From Nitratireductor luteus (lineage in GTDB: Bacteria > Pseudomonadota > Alphaproteobacteria > Rhizobiales > Rhizobiaceae): 64,000 nt of DNA. Below the pieces are notes generated by a model. That model did no database searches and had not been told where the DNA came from. It saw nothing but the letters and a program-made list of their open reading frames with translations. Each line of letters starts with the position of its first letter. Position 1 is the stretch's first letter. Below are positions 28,437 to 37,898 of this stretch, piece after piece. The translations under genes and the position numbers were made by a program. Location: positions 28,924 to 92,923 of the forward strand of contig NZ_JAOANW010000003.1 in NCBI RefSeq assembly GCF_026162365.1, given 5' to 3'.

Positions 28437-29972
28437 ATGGACAACGGACCGTCTCACGGTCCGCAACGGTTGGCAGCCGTTGCGGTCGAGACCGCTGGCG
28501 TGCGCGCAGTTTCAGCCGGCGCGCTTGGGGACGAAGCCAAGGAAAGTGGCCGGTATGGGCCAGCTTCGGTCCATGTTCGGTGTAGTTATCTTTCTATGGC
28601 CGCCGAGCGCGCCGCTGCCCCTGTTGGCAGGGTCGCGGTCGATGCCGATCAGATTTTCAATGGCGACACCCCTGTTTATCGCCATGGAACCGATGCGGAA
28701 ATACGCAAGGCAACCAATCGCAGCGGGGACCGTATAGAACCGTCCGGGCTAGACGATTGGCTACCGGTGCTGGCTCTTCTGCGAATACTTCCGGTTGAGG
28801 TGCAGCCCATCGCCGAACGGGCTGAGCTTGCCGGGGTCTCCTTCCAGACCGAGTTCATGAATTCGGGTATCGCCAGCGAAGGGATACTTTTCCACGCATT
28901 GGCGCGCAGCCTGGGTATTGGCTATCAGGCCCGGCTGCGCCCTCGTGACTTGCTGATGCGGCAAAAGCACTGCCTTCAGGCGCTGAAGCGCCGTGGCGGG
29001 GTTCGCATCGCGGCGGCGCTTGGCGAAAATGGCGAGACGTTTGTGCTGATTGCGCCTGACAGGCTGAATATTCCTGCGATGAGGCGCTTCATCCGGCAGC
29101 GTCCGCATATCGCCCGGCGGCTGCGCCTCATTTCGCCCAGGGCGTTGCGTGATGCGGTCAAGGTGCGTGCGCAGGAGGTGCTGCTTGACCGTGCTGTCAA
29201 CGGCCTCTTCGAGGCCGCCCCCGCCTTGTCGGCTAGGATCGTCGTCACCGGCTGGCAGGGCGCTGTGTTGGGTGCCCTCGCGGTGGCGTTGCCGGTGACC
29301 TTGGCGATCTGGCCGGAACCCGCCGTTCTGGGCCTTCACGTGATCCTGTCACTGTTCTTCCTGGCTTGTGTGGGACTGCGTCTTGCCGCCGGCCTGGCGG
29401 TTCGCGGCTCTACGCCGACGGCTGCGCTGCGCGCTGTGCAGCCGTCGGAGATGCCGGTCTATACGGTTCTCGTGGCGCTTTATCGGGAGGCCGAGATCGT
29501 TCCCGATCTTCTGCTCGGTCTAGGGCGGCTCGTCTGGCCGCGCAGCAAGCTTGAGATCAAGCTGGTTTGCGAAAGCGACGATAAGGAAACGCTGGCCGCG
29601 ATCAGGGCGCAACAACTGCGCCCCTATATCGAGGTGATCGAGGTACCTCCCGGCGGCCCGCGCACCAAGCCCAAGGCCCTGTCCTATGCCCTGCCGATGA
29701 CGAATGGCGATTTTGTCGTTCTCTACGACGCCGAGGACAAACCGCACCCGTTTCAGCTCATCGAGGCGTGGCAGCGGTTCCGTGAAAGCGATGAGGGATT
29801 GGCATGCCTGCAGGCTCCGCTATCCATCTCCAATCGGAGCGGTAGCTGGATTTCCGCCATGTTCGGCTTCGAATACTCGGCGCTGTTCCGGGGTCTTCTG
29901 CCCTGGCTGGCGAGCATGCGGTTGGTGCTGCCGCTGGGAGGCACGTCCAATCACTTCCGCGGCCTTATGTAG
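28437..29972 (+). pseudogene. Glycosyltransferase family 2 gene, N-terminal part; truncated
   Basis: 511 residues from ATG 28437. It has an N-terminal cytoplasmic domain (SFQTEFMNSGIASEGILFHALARSLG, residues 130-260), two membrane spans near residues 270-330, then the start of a GT-A domain: PVYTVLVALYREAEIVPDLL, VCESDDKETLAA, VVLYDAEDKPHP (the DxD-like site) and LPLGGTSNHFR. After NHFR only GLM and a stop follow. In full-length relatives the acidic TEDADL motif, the QxxRW motif and the last membrane spans come next. The missing catalytic half makes activity very unlikely; a C-terminal fragment survives at 30314-30622. Confidence 0.85.
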
Positions 29973-30313
29973 CAAAAGCACCAACAAACCCGCTACCTTA
30001 AACCCCTGAAATCCCCGACAATCACGTTATCTGCGCTGCTGTGGAACACGGCGGTTCGGAGGCGTGTTCGGTTCCATCGAAAGGAACGCATGCCATGCTG
30101 CATTACAATCCTGCCGAGGATCGACAACTAGATGCGAAGATCGCCCCTTACGTGGAAGTCCTGCGCAGTGCGGGTATCGAGACTTTCGAGTCCTGCGAAG
30201 GCGGCGACGGCCATGCCTACCCCGAGCCGACCATTCGGTTCTATGGCGACCGGAGCGAAGGCTACAGAGCGCTTGCGGTGGCGATGCAAAATGGCCTGCC
30301 GGTTGCCGAGCAT
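29963..30313. mobile_element. Foreign insert replacing the middle of the glycosyltransferase gene
   Basis: About 350 bp between the truncated glycosyltransferase (ends ...SNHFR) and its surviving C-terminal piece (begins [11 protein letters not shown]). It carries a noncoding lead (CACCAACAAACCC...) and a small open frame unrelated to glycosyltransferases. No transposase, terminal inverted repeats or clear target duplication are visible; GGCCTTAT (29961-29968) and GGCCCTAT (30316-30323) near the two junctions are the only similar words. Boundaries are approximate. Confidence 0.5.
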
Positions 30314-30622
30314 GTGGCCCTATTTGTAATCGATTGTATGAACATCGTGATCGGCCATACCGCGTTTCTGGCTCTCGGCTGGTGGACTCTGCCGCCTACA
30401 GAGCGCCGAGGCTTCTTCCGCATTGTCTGTCTGACACCGGCCTATTGGCTCATTATGTCGGCCGCCGCCTGGCGAGCCATATGGCAACTCTACAGGAATC
30501 CGCACCATTGGGAAAAGACGCCGCACCCGCCGCGCCAAGCCTTTCAGCCGGGAAAATCCGCCCCCGACGCAACGATTTTCCCGTCTTCCTCGCCAATTGC
30601 CTCAAGGTCGCGCGCCGCATAG
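30095..30622 (+). CDS. Chimeric ORF: insert-borne hypothetical domain fused to glycosyltransferase C-terminus
   Basis: 175 residues from ATG 30095 (AAGGA 8 nt upstream). Residues 1-72 form a soluble unknown domain with the Cys/His cluster [15 protein letters not shown] and [18 protein letters not shown], a pattern I associate with small phage or mobile-element proteins but cannot name. Residues 73-145 are the last membrane region of the glycosyltransferase family: [30 protein letters not shown] and HWEKTPH. The junction is in frame. The 3' end overlaps ppk2 by 79 bp. Whether the fusion is made or functional is unknown. Confidence 0.65.
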   Translation: MLHYNPAEDRQLDAKIAPYVEVLRSAGIETFESCEGGDGHAYPEPTIRFYGDRSEGYRALAVAMQNGLPVAEHVALFVIDCMNIVIGHTAFLALGWWTLPPTERRGFFRIVCLTPAYWLIMSAAAWRAIWQLYRNPHHWEKTPHPPRQAFQPGKSAPDATIFPSSSPIASRSRAA

Positions 30623-31431
30623 GGCAGCGACAGAAGAATGCGCCGGATGACGGCAAGACGCGCCCTGCGCTTGTCATTGGCCCGTACGACCGTCCATGGC
30701 GCATGGGGTGAGTGGGTGCGGTCCAGCATGATGTCGCGCATCCTGGTGTAATCGTCCCACTTTTCCATGCCTGCGACATCCATCGGCGAGAACTTCCAAT
30801 GTTTCCGTAGGCTGTGCCGCCGGTCGTGGAAGCGTTTGAGCTGCGTCTCCTGTCCGATATTGAGCCAAATCTTGAACAGATGAATGCCGTCATTGACGAT
30901 GGCCCGCTCGAAATTCGGAACCTCTTCCAGGAATTGCTCGTGCTGGCGGGGTGTGCAAAACCCCATGACCGGTTCAACGCCAGCGCGATTGTACCAGGAG
31001 CGGTCGAATGTCACGAACTCCCCGTCAGTCGGAAAATGCGCGATATAGCGCTGAAAATACCATTGGCCGCGCTCGGTTTCCGTCGGCTTCGTCAGCGCCA
31101 CATTGCGGGCGGTGCGCGGGTTCATGTACTTGCGGATCCTGGATATGGTTCCGCCCTTGCCGGCCGCGTCCCGCCCTTCGAAAAGGATCATCACGCGTTC
31201 GTCCGTCTCCTGCAGCCAAGCCTGCAACTTCACCAGCTCGATCTGCAGCGCCTTGAGCTGCCGGTCATATTCCTTGCGCTTCATCCTTTGGTCATAAGGA
31301 TAGCCGCCGGCAGTCAGCATATTGTCCGTGACCCAGATGGGCAATTCCGGCTCGTTGATGTCGAAAAGGCGCTCCTTGCCGTCGATCTTCAGCTTGATCT
31401 CGCGCGCGGACTTGTCCAGCGGTTTGTTCAT
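30544..31431 (-). CDS. ppk2: Polyphosphate kinase 2
   Basis: 295 residues. Transfers phosphate between polyphosphate and nucleotides. Walker A-like [13 protein letters not shown] near residue 103, the conserved [26 protein letters not shown], and the lid region [17 protein letters not shown] identify the PPK2 family (class I length and motifs). Near phoR and phoU, consistent with phosphate metabolism. Its 3' end overlaps the glycosyltransferase remnant. Confidence 0.95.
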   Translation of the reverse strand: MNKPLDKSAREIKLKIDGKERLFDINEPELPIWVTDNMLTAGGYPYDQRMKRKEYDRQLKALQIELVKLQAWLQETDERVMILFEGRDAAGKGGTISRIRKYMNPRTARNVALTKPTETERGQWYFQRYIAHFPTDGEFVTFDRSWYNRAGVEPVMGFCTPRQHEQFLEEVPNFERAIVNDGIHLFKIWLNIGQETQLKRFHDRRHSLRKHWKFSPMDVAGMEKWDDYTRMRDIMLDRTHSPHAPWTVVRANDKRRARLAVIRRILLSLPYAARDLEAIGEEDGKIVASGADFPG

Positions 31432-31572
31432 AAAAGCGTTTCCTCGTGGCGGTATCTGCGTCGGGATTGGGTAGGCGCAATGAAATCAGCGGCATGCTAT
31501 TGACGGCTTCAAGCAAGGTCCAGCCGATATTGGTCGAAGCAGGCTGTCGGCGGGCAAGGATGGAAAGCGGGT

Positions 31573-32835
31573 ATGGCTGAACGGGATGCATCGCTGCAAA
31601 GCTGGCTGCGGACGGGCGCAAGGCGGCTGTCCAGGCACTGGCCCGTGGTCGTCGCCGCGCTCATCCTGTTTCTCTTCATCGACCTATCACGAAACGGCAA
31701 TGGGCTTTTTGCCTTCGGCGCCTCGCTCGTGGTCGTCATCGTCGCGCTCGCCGCCCGCGGAACGATGGCGGCCGAGCAGTCGGGCGGAGAGAGAATGGCT
31801 GCGGCCAGCCGCGTCGACACGCTCTCCGCCGTTCATCTGGCAGCCGCCGTTCCGGACCCGCTTTACATCATCGACGACCAGGGAGCCTTCGTCTATGCGA
31901 ACGAAGCGGCCGAAAAAGCCTTCGGGCCGATCGCTGCTGGATCCTCGGTGCAGCTCAAGTTTCGTCAACCCGAGATGCATGCCTTCATCGATCGTGTGCT
32001 TCAGGGGAGCGCGGACGCTGTGGCGGCCGATTATGTCGAGCGGGTGCCGGTCGAGCGTGCCTATCGCATCTCGGCCACCGCCATCGGCGAAGGCAGCGGT
32101 CTCCATGTGCTTCTGTTCAAGGATCAGAGCGAAGCCCGCCGCATCGATCGCATGCGCGCCGACTTCATAGCCAATGCCAGCCACGAACTCAGGACGCCTC
32201 TGGCCTCGGTCTCCGGTTTCATCGAAACTCTGCGCGGCCCGGCTCGTGACGACGCGCGGGCGCGGGAGAATTTCCTGCAGATCATGCAGGACCAGACCGG
32301 CCGGATGGCACGCCTGATCGACGATCTGCTCTCGCTCTCCCGGCTGGAGATAAAGCCCTATGCCAAGCCGGAAAACCGGGTCGACCTGCGTGTGCTGCTC
32401 GAAAGCGTTGCCGACAGCCTGACCCACCTTGCCACGGAATCGGGCGTCGAGATCGTGCTGGACCTGCCGGGTTCACCGCTTGAAGTGCCGGCTCACCGCG
32501 ACGAGCTGGTCCAGGTATTCCAGAACCTGATGGAGAACGCCTGCAAATACGGCAGCGACGGCGGCAAGGTTGTTATCACGGCTGAAGCGGAGACCTCGAA
32601 CGGCGAGACAACCGTCACCGTGACGGATTTCGGCCCGGGCATTCCCGAGGAGCACATCCCTCGCATCACCGAGCGGTTTTACCGGGTCGACGTGGAAACC
32701 AGCCGCGCCCAGAAAGGCACGGGTCTCGGCCTGTCCATCGTCAAGCATATCCTGACGCGGCACGGCGCACGCCTGTCGGTCAGGTCGAAGGTGGGAGAAG
32801 GGTCCTCTTTCACCGTCCATTTTCCACCTGCCTGA
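31573..32835 (+). CDS. phoR: Phosphate regulon sensor histidine kinase PhoR
   Basis: 420 residues. Two N-terminal membrane spans (residues 24-60), a PAS domain (residues 90-190, DPLYIIDDQGAFVYANEAAE), the HisKA box NASHELRTPLASVSGFIETL with its phospho-accepting histidine near residue 201, and HATPase boxes NLMENACKYGSDG, DFGPGIPEEH and GTGLGLSIVKHIL. It would phosphorylate PhoB under phosphate limitation. Followed by phoU, but pstSCAB and phoB are not present here. Confidence 0.92.
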   Translation: MAERDASLQSWLRTGARRLSRHWPVVVAALILFLFIDLSRNGNGLFAFGASLVVVIVALAARGTMAAEQSGGERMAAASRVDTLSAVHLAAAVPDPLYIIDDQGAFVYANEAAEKAFGPIAAGSSVQLKFRQPEMHAFIDRVLQGSADAVAADYVERVPVERAYRISATAIGEGSGLHVLLFKDQSEARRIDRMRADFIANASHELRTPLASVSGFIETLRGPARDDARARENFLQIMQDQTGRMARLIDDLLSLSRLEIKPYAKPENRVDLRVLLESVADSLTHLATESGVEIVLDLPGSPLEVPAHRDELVQVFQNLMENACKYGSDGGKVVITAEAETSNGETTVTVTDFGPGIPEEHIPRITERFYRVDVETSRAQKGTGLGLSIVKHILTRHGARLSVRSKVGEGSSFTVHFPPA

Positions 32836-33070
32836 CCGGTGCCGCCGCGGCGGCTGCTCGAAATAGCCGACAAATAAAATCTGCATGGGGTGCGACGGTT
32901 TCTTTTTCCCGTCATGTAGCTAGCGTAGGCCTTCGGGATATATTGATTCAGCGACTGCCGAGAGCCACCAGGGTTCTTGAAAGGCGCGATGCGCAGGCTC
33001 AATGGACCATCACCTCCTTCATGCGCTTGGAAGGAAACGTGACGCGGTAGAGATCGGGAATTGAAAAGGC

Positions 33071-33799
33071 ATGAATAACCAGCACATCATGCGCACCTTC
33101 GACGAGGAACTGCGCTTTCTGACGAACCAGATCGGTTCGATGGGCGGCCATGCGGAGCGCATGGTAGAGCAGGCGGTTGCCGCACTCGTCGGCGCCGATC
33201 TCGGTCTTGCCCGTAAAGTGGTCGAGGATGACGTTTTTCTCGATGAGAAGGAGCGTGAGATCGGAGAAAAGGCCGTGATCATCATCGCCAGGCGCCAGCC
33301 CATGGCGGCGGACCTGCGCGAGATCGTCGGCGCGATCCGCATTTCGGGCGATCTGGAGCGCATCGGCGATCTGGGCAAGAACATAGCCAAGCGCGCGGTC
33401 GCGATCACCGAGGCGCGTCAACCCACGCGCCTGTTCCGTGGCCTGTCGGCGCTGTCGGACCTGGCGCTGACACAGCTCAAGGAGGTGCTCGACGCCTATG
33501 CCTCGCGCTCGGCCGAAAAGATCGGGTTCGTGCGCGACAGGGATGAAGAGATCGACGCCATGTACACCTCGCTCTTCCGGGAGCTTCTGGCGTACATGAT
33601 GGAGGATCCGCGCAACATCACCGCCTGCACGCATCTCATCTTCTGCGCCAAGAACATCGAGCGCATCGGCGATCACGCGACCAACATTGCCGAAACCGTG
33701 CACCACATCATCACGGGCACGCAACTGCCGTCGGAACGGCCGAAAGAAGACAGCAGCCATCGCGTGGTGGCGCCAAGCGGAGACGATCCCGAAAGCTGA
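33071..33799 (+). CDS. phoU: Phosphate signalling complex protein PhoU
   Basis: 242 residues, two repeated three-helix PhoU units. The metal-binding E/DxxxD motifs are in ISGDLERIGDLGKNIAKRA and CAKNIERIGDHATNIAETV. It couples the Pst transporter to PhoR and represses the Pho regulon when phosphate is ample. ATG preceded by GAAAAGG. It stands 235 bp after phoR, without the pst genes that usually lie between. Confidence 0.94.
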   Translation: MNNQHIMRTFDEELRFLTNQIGSMGGHAERMVEQAVAALVGADLGLARKVVEDDVFLDEKEREIGEKAVIIIARRQPMAADLREIVGAIRISGDLERIGDLGKNIAKRAVAITEARQPTRLFRGLSALSDLALTQLKEVLDAYASRSAEKIGFVRDRDEEIDAMYTSLFRELLAYMMEDPRNITACTHLIFCAKNIERIGDHATNIAETVHHIITGTQLPSERPKEDSSHRVVAPSGDDPES

Positions 33800-33812
33800 C
33801 CGCTTCTTCGAC

Positions 33813-33838
33813 AAAAAAGGGGCGGCCGAAGCCGCCCC
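33813..33838 (-). terminator. Intrinsic terminator of gcrA
   Basis: GGGGCGGC (33819-33826) pairs with GCCGCCCC (33831-33838) around CGAA; read on the minus strand the stem is followed by TTTTTT (33818-33813). It lies 20 bp past the gcrA stop. It would also act weakly as a barrier for phoU transcripts. Confidence 0.85.
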
Positions 33839-33857
33839 AGGTTCCAGGGAGGAGAAC

Positions 33858-34382
33858 TTACCGGCTGCGCCGGCGTTCGCTTGCCGGCTGGTAGGCCAGC
33901 TTGGAGTGGTAGTTGCAATAGGGGCCGGAATCTCCCGATTCATTGCCGCAGAATGAAAAATCCTCCGACAATGGGTCGCCGTTCGGCCATTTGCATGTGT
34001 GTTCGTTGAGTTCCACCAGCTTCAGATTACGCGACATGGGCACGACGACATTCTGCACCGGCCGCACCTGCTGGTAGGCAACGACGTCTTCTTCGAACTG
34101 GACCTGCAGCGCATTGGCGCCGACCGTCGCAGTCATCGTGCGCGACGTGCTGCGCTGCCGCCGCGAAGCCGCGCCGCCGGTTCCGGCGTTGGCCGTCGCC
34201 GTCTTCTTCTGGCGCGCGGGCGCGCCGGAAGCCCGCCCCCGGCCCGATAGCTTGAGGCGATGAACCTTGCCGATCACGGCATTGCGGCTGACGCCGCCGA
34301 GTTGCGCGGCGATCTGGCTTGCGCTCAGGCCTTCGGCCCATAGCTTCTTCAAGAGTTCGACGCGTTCGTCTGTCCAGTTCAT
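33858..34382 (-). CDS. gcrA: GcrA cell cycle regulator
   Basis: 174 residues. The N-terminal 45 residues MNWTDERVELLKKLWAEGLSASQIAAQLGG...NAVIGKVHRLKL are the GcrA DNA-binding helix-turn-helix that reads CcrM-methylated GANTC promoters with sigma-70. A basic Ala/Arg/Lys linker follows, and the conserved C-terminus (CKWPNGDPLSEDFSFCGN...YCNYHSKLAYQP) contacts RNA polymerase. Ends before a strong terminator; four GANTC sites lie in its upstream region. Confidence 0.95.
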   Translation of the reverse strand: MNWTDERVELLKKLWAEGLSASQIAAQLGGVSRNAVIGKVHRLKLSGRGRASGAPARQKKTATANAGTGGAASRRQRSTSRTMTATVGANALQVQFEEDVVAYQQVRPVQNVVVPMSRNLKLVELNEHTCKWPNGDPLSEDFSFCGNESGDSGPYCNYHSKLAYQPASERRRSR

Positions 34383-34409
34383 CGGGACACGCTCCTGTCC
34401 AAGCGTGCG

Positions 34410-34557
34410 GAATCCCTATCGTCCCTCCGTCGGCAAAGCCGAGGAGACACCATATATGCATGGGTGTGATGGTCCGCCGCACGAAATATAGTCGTTACAA
34501 TCGCAAGTTACCTTATTGGTTGACTCCGTGACAAGAGTCTGGCTGGCGGTGCGAATC
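34410..34557. promoter_or_regulatory. Cluster of four GANTC (CcrM) sites upstream of gcrA
   Basis: GAATC at 34410, GACTC at 34522, GAGTC at 34535 and GAATC at 34553. GANTC is the CcrM methylation site of alphaproteobacteria and the recognition context for GcrA. Three sites fall within 36 bp. Chance alone would give about one such site per 256 bp. Confidence 0.55.
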
Positions 34558-34638
34558 TCTTTTTTCGGTTTTCCCCAACTTGCGCGAAATACTGTCACCC
34601 AAAGACAGCGAGGTTCCATGTCCCGATTGGCCGTCCGC

Positions 34639-34668
34639 GTTGACTTCCATCGGGAAAACACTGATATA
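34639..34668 (+). promoter_or_regulatory. Sigma-70-like promoter of argD
   Basis: GTTGAC at 34639-34644, 17-nt spacer, TGATAT at 34662-34667, close to the rhizobial RpoD consensus CTTGAC-N17-CTATAT. Transcription would start near 34674, giving a leader of about 90 nt to argD. Confidence 0.55.
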
Positions 34669-34678
34669 GAGCTCGCAT

Positions 34679-34700
34679 GCCGCCCCTCGGGCGGCTTTTT
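34679..34700 (+). terminator. Terminator-like hairpin in the argD leader
   Basis: GCCGCCC (34679-34685) and GGGCGGC (34689-34695) form a perfect 7-bp stem with a CTC loop, followed by TTTTT (34696-34700). It stands between the promoter and argD. It may end a transcript coming from upstream in the intergenic region, or regulate the argD leader. Confidence 0.6.
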
Positions 34701-34766
34701 GATTTCATCGGCCGCCCCGCCTTTCGAAAAGCTGCGGCAAGTGCCGGCATTCGGAGTAACGTGTCC

Positions 34767-35960
34767 ATGAGCAATGCAGCGCTCTACGATACCTTTGCGC
34801 GCCTTCCCCTGGCTTTCGAAAAAGGCGAGGGCACCTGGCTGATCGCCCAGGACGGAACGCGCTATCTCGATTTCGCGGCCGGCATCGCCGTGAATTCGCT
34901 TGGCCATGCACATCCCCATCTCGTCGCTGCACTGGTCGGCCAGGCCGGCAAGCTCTGGCACACCTCCAATCTCTATGAGATTCCAGGGCAGCAGCGGCTG
35001 GGTGAGCGGCTTGTCGAGATCACTTTCGCCGACAAGGTTTTCTTCACCAATTCAGGCGCCGAGGCGCTGGAGGCGGCCATCAAGACGGCGCGCCGCTATC
35101 ACTTCGTCAACGGCGAGGAAAGTCGCTACCGCATCGTCACCTTCGAAGGCGCCTTCCACGGCCGTACGCTGGCGACCATCGCCGCTGGCGGCCAGGAGAA
35201 ATACCTGGAAGGTTTCGGTCCCAAGGTCGAGGGTTTCGACCAGGTGCCATTCGGCGACCTGAAGGCGGTCAAGGAAGCCCTTACGGAGGAGACCGCGGCA
35301 ATCCTGGTCGAGCCGATCCAGGGTGAGGGCGGTATCCGCGTCCTGCCAGGAGAAACGCTGCGCGGCCTGCGCCAGCTTTGCGACGAGCACGGCCTGCTGC
35401 TTATCCTGGACGAGGTGCAGAGCGGGGTGGGACGCACGGGCCGGCTGTTCGCCCATGAGTGGTCGGGCATCACACCCGACATCATGGCCGTCGCCAAAGG
35501 CATCGGCGGCGGGTTTCCGATGGGCGCATGCCTGGCGACGGAGGACGCTGCCAAGGGCATGACCGCCGGTGTCCACGGTACGACCTTTGGCGGCAATCAG
35601 CTCGCCATGGCCACCGGTAATGCGGTGCTGGATATTCTGCTCGACGAGGGCTTTCTAGAAGGTGTTGCCCGCAAGGGTCTGCTCCTGAAACAGGGACTTG
35701 CCGCCATCGCCGATACCTTCCCCGATATCGTCGAGGAGATCCGCGGCGAAGGGTTGATGCTGGGGATCAGGTGCAAAAAGCCGAACGCGCTCGTTCAGCA
35801 TGCGCTGCGCGACAGGAAAATGCTGGCCGCGCCGGCCGGCGAGAACGTCGTTCGGTTGCTGCCGCCGCTTACCGTGTCGGACGAGGAGATTCAGGATGCT
35901 CTGGAGCGCGTGCACGCGGCACTTGAGGGCATCGCGGCTGCTACGGGCGACGGCGGCTAA
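34767..35960 (+). CDS. argD: Acetylornithine/succinyldiaminopimelate aminotransferase
   Basis: 397 residues from ATG 34767 (GGAG 10 nt upstream). PLP class III aminotransferase of arginine synthesis: [38 protein letters not shown] and the PLP-binding lysine in [14 protein letters not shown]. Converts N-acetylglutamate semialdehyde to N-acetylornithine. First gene of argD-argF-hslO; argF follows after 18 bp. An in-frame open stretch runs upstream to 34677 but passes through the leader hairpin and is unlike ArgD. Confidence 0.95.
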   Translation: MSNAALYDTFARLPLAFEKGEGTWLIAQDGTRYLDFAAGIAVNSLGHAHPHLVAALVGQAGKLWHTSNLYEIPGQQRLGERLVEITFADKVFFTNSGAEALEAAIKTARRYHFVNGEESRYRIVTFEGAFHGRTLATIAAGGQEKYLEGFGPKVEGFDQVPFGDLKAVKEALTEETAAILVEPIQGEGGIRVLPGETLRGLRQLCDEHGLLLILDEVQSGVGRTGRLFAHEWSGITPDIMAVAKGIGGGFPMGACLATEDAAKGMTAGVHGTTFGGNQLAMATGNAVLDILLDEGFLEGVARKGLLLKQGLAAIADTFPDIVEEIRGEGLMLGIRCKKPNALVQHALRDRKMLAAPAGENVVRLLPPLTVSDEEIQDALERVHAALEGIAAATGDGG

Positions 35961-35978
35961 AGGAAGGGGACGACCGGC

Positions 35979-36893
35979 ATGACCACGCCACGGCACTTTA
36001 TCGACATCGCCGGCATTGCCGAAGATCAATTGCGCGCCATGCTGGACGATGCGCGCGCGCGCAAGATGAGGCTCAAGGCCGGCGAGCGCGAGCAGCCGCT
36101 GGCCGGCAAGGCCTTGGCGATGATCTTCGACAAGCCTTCGACACGGACGCGCGTTTCCTTCGATGTCGGCATGCGCCAGCTCGGCGGTGAGACGATCATG
36201 CTGACGGGAACGGAAATGCAGCTTGGCCGCAGCGAGACGATAGCCGATACGGCAAAGGTGCTGTCGCGCTATGTCGACGCCATCATGATCCGCACGACGT
36301 CGCACGATCGGCTGCTCGAGCTGGCGGAAAATGCCACAGTGCCGGTGATCAACGGTCTCACCGATGACACGCACCCCTGTCAGATCATGGCCGATGTACT
36401 TACATATGAGGAGCATCGCGGCCCGGTGAAGGATCGGCTGTTCGCCTGGACCGGCGACGGCAACAATGTCCTTCACTCGCTGATCGAGGCATCCGCCCGG
36501 TTCGACTTCCGCCTCAACATCGCGGTGCCGGCCGGCAGTGAGCCCTCGGCGCACATTGTCGAATGGGCGCGGGCCAATGGCGGACGCGTTGAATTGACAG
36601 GTTCGGCAGAGGAAGCCGTGAGGGGCGCCGATTGCGTGGTGACCGACACATGGGTCTCCATGGGCCAGGAACACCGCGCCCGCGGCCACAATGTGTTCCA
36701 GCCCTATCAGGTCAATGAAAAGCTGATGGGGCTCGCAGCCGCCGACGCGCTCTTCATGCACTGCCTCCCTGCCCATCGCGGCGAGGAGGTGACGGACGAG
36801 GTCATCGATGGGCCGCACTCGGTCGTGTTCGACGAGGCGGAAAACCGCCTCCATGCGCAAAAAGCGGTACTTGCCTGGTGTTTCAAACAGTGA
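35979..36893 (+). CDS. argF: Ornithine carbamoyltransferase
   Basis: 304 residues. Makes citrulline from ornithine and carbamoyl phosphate. Carbamoyl-phosphate motif STRTR near residue 50, DDTHPCQ for both substrates, and the ornithine-binding [11 protein letters not shown] near residue 265. Complete. Directly after argD; its stop overlaps the hslO GTG by GTGA, so the three genes are one operon. Confidence 0.96.
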   Translation: MTTPRHFIDIAGIAEDQLRAMLDDARARKMRLKAGEREQPLAGKALAMIFDKPSTRTRVSFDVGMRQLGGETIMLTGTEMQLGRSETIADTAKVLSRYVDAIMIRTTSHDRLLELAENATVPVINGLTDDTHPCQIMADVLTYEEHRGPVKDRLFAWTGDGNNVLHSLIEASARFDFRLNIAVPAGSEPSAHIVEWARANGGRVELTGSAEEAVRGADCVVTDTWVSMGQEHRARGHNVFQPYQVNEKLMGLAAADALFMHCLPAHRGEEVTDEVIDGPHSVVFDEAENRLHAQKAVLAWCFKQ

Positions 36894-37876
36894 GCGAACA
36901 GAATTTCAGACTTGGTGAATTCGGCTTTGCCGGCGATGACCATGTGGTGCCCTTCGACGTGGACACGCTCGATGTGCGCGGCCGCGCGGTGCAGGTCGGC
37001 CCGATGCTCGACCAGATACTGAGCCGCCACGGCTATCCCGAGCCGGTATCCCACCTTCTGGCCGAAACCATCGTGCTCACCGTTCTCCTCGGCAGTTCGC
37101 TCAAGTTCGAGGGAAAGTTCATCGTCCAGACCCGATCCGACGGGCCCGTCGACATGCTGGTCGCCGACCTGACGACGCCGGGTTCGGTGCGCGCCTATGC
37201 GCGCTATGACGAGGATCGGCTGCGCGAGGCGATCGAGCGCGGCGAGATTTCACCCGAGCAGCTTCTGGGCGCAGGTGTCCTGGCGCTGACCATCGACCAG
37301 GGCGCCCATATGCAGCGCTACCAAGGCATCGTTCAACTCGACGGCTCGACGCTCGAGGACGTCGCGCGAACTTATTTCCGCCAGTCGGAGCAAATCCCGA
37401 CGGAAGTGCGGCTCGGCGTGGCCCGCATCATCGTGCCGGGTGAGAGCGGCGGTGCGGAGCGCTGGCGCGCTGGCGGCCTGCTTATGCAGTTTCTGCCTTC
37501 TGTGCCCGAGCGCGGCCGTATGGCCGACCTGCCGGGCGGCGACGGCGATGAGGACGACGGCGGCAACGGCCATCCTGAGGACAATGCCTGGCAGGAGGCC
37601 CTCGCGCTTCTGTCGACGGTGGAAACGGACGAACTCCTCGACCCGTCGGTGGGCACCGAACGGCTGCTTTACCGCCTGTTCCACGAGCAGGGTGCGCGTG
37701 TGTATGAAGGCGTCGACGTCGTCGACGACTGCTCATGTTCGCGCGACAAGATCCGCGCGATACTGGAAGGCTTCACGGCGGAGGAAATCGAGGAAAGCAC
37801 AGAGGACGGAGAGATTCGCGTCACCTGCGAATTCTGCGCCAAGGAATATGCGTTCGATGCCGAGGAACTGGGATAG
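36890..37876 (+). CDS. hslO: Hsp33 family redox-activated chaperone
   Basis: 328 residues from GTG 36890, overlapping the argF stop. Holdase activated by oxidation. The four zinc-binding cysteines are in DCSCSRDK (CxC) and CEFCAKEY (CxxC) in the C-terminal 60 residues. The N-terminal domain shows [21 protein letters not shown]. Alphaproteobacteria often keep it downstream of argF. Confidence 0.94.
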   Translation: MSEQNFRLGEFGFAGDDHVVPFDVDTLDVRGRAVQVGPMLDQILSRHGYPEPVSHLLAETIVLTVLLGSSLKFEGKFIVQTRSDGPVDMLVADLTTPGSVRAYARYDEDRLREAIERGEISPEQLLGAGVLALTIDQGAHMQRYQGIVQLDGSTLEDVARTYFRQSEQIPTEVRLGVARIIVPGESGGAERWRAGGLLMQFLPSVPERGRMADLPGGDGDEDDGGNGHPEDNAWQEALALLSTVETDELLDPSVGTERLLYRLFHEQGARVYEGVDVVDDCSCSRDKIRAILEGFTAEEIEESTEDGEIRVTCEFCAKEYAFDAEELG

Positions 37877-37898
37877 AGCCAGACTGTTCGCGGCGCGT

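Larger units (their letters stand above)
34383..34766. other. 384-bp gcrA-argD intergenic region
   Basis: Divergent control region. It holds four GANTC sites (34410, 34522, 34535, 34553), a good sigma-70-like promoter toward argD, and a hairpin with T-tract just after it (34679-34700). A small hairpin CTGTC/GACAG lies near 34590-34608. It is large enough for a small RNA; no coding frame is supported. Confidence 0.6.

Noticed and set aside
33071..33943. Minus-strand frame opposite phoU
   Set aside because: Shadow of phoU without domain support.
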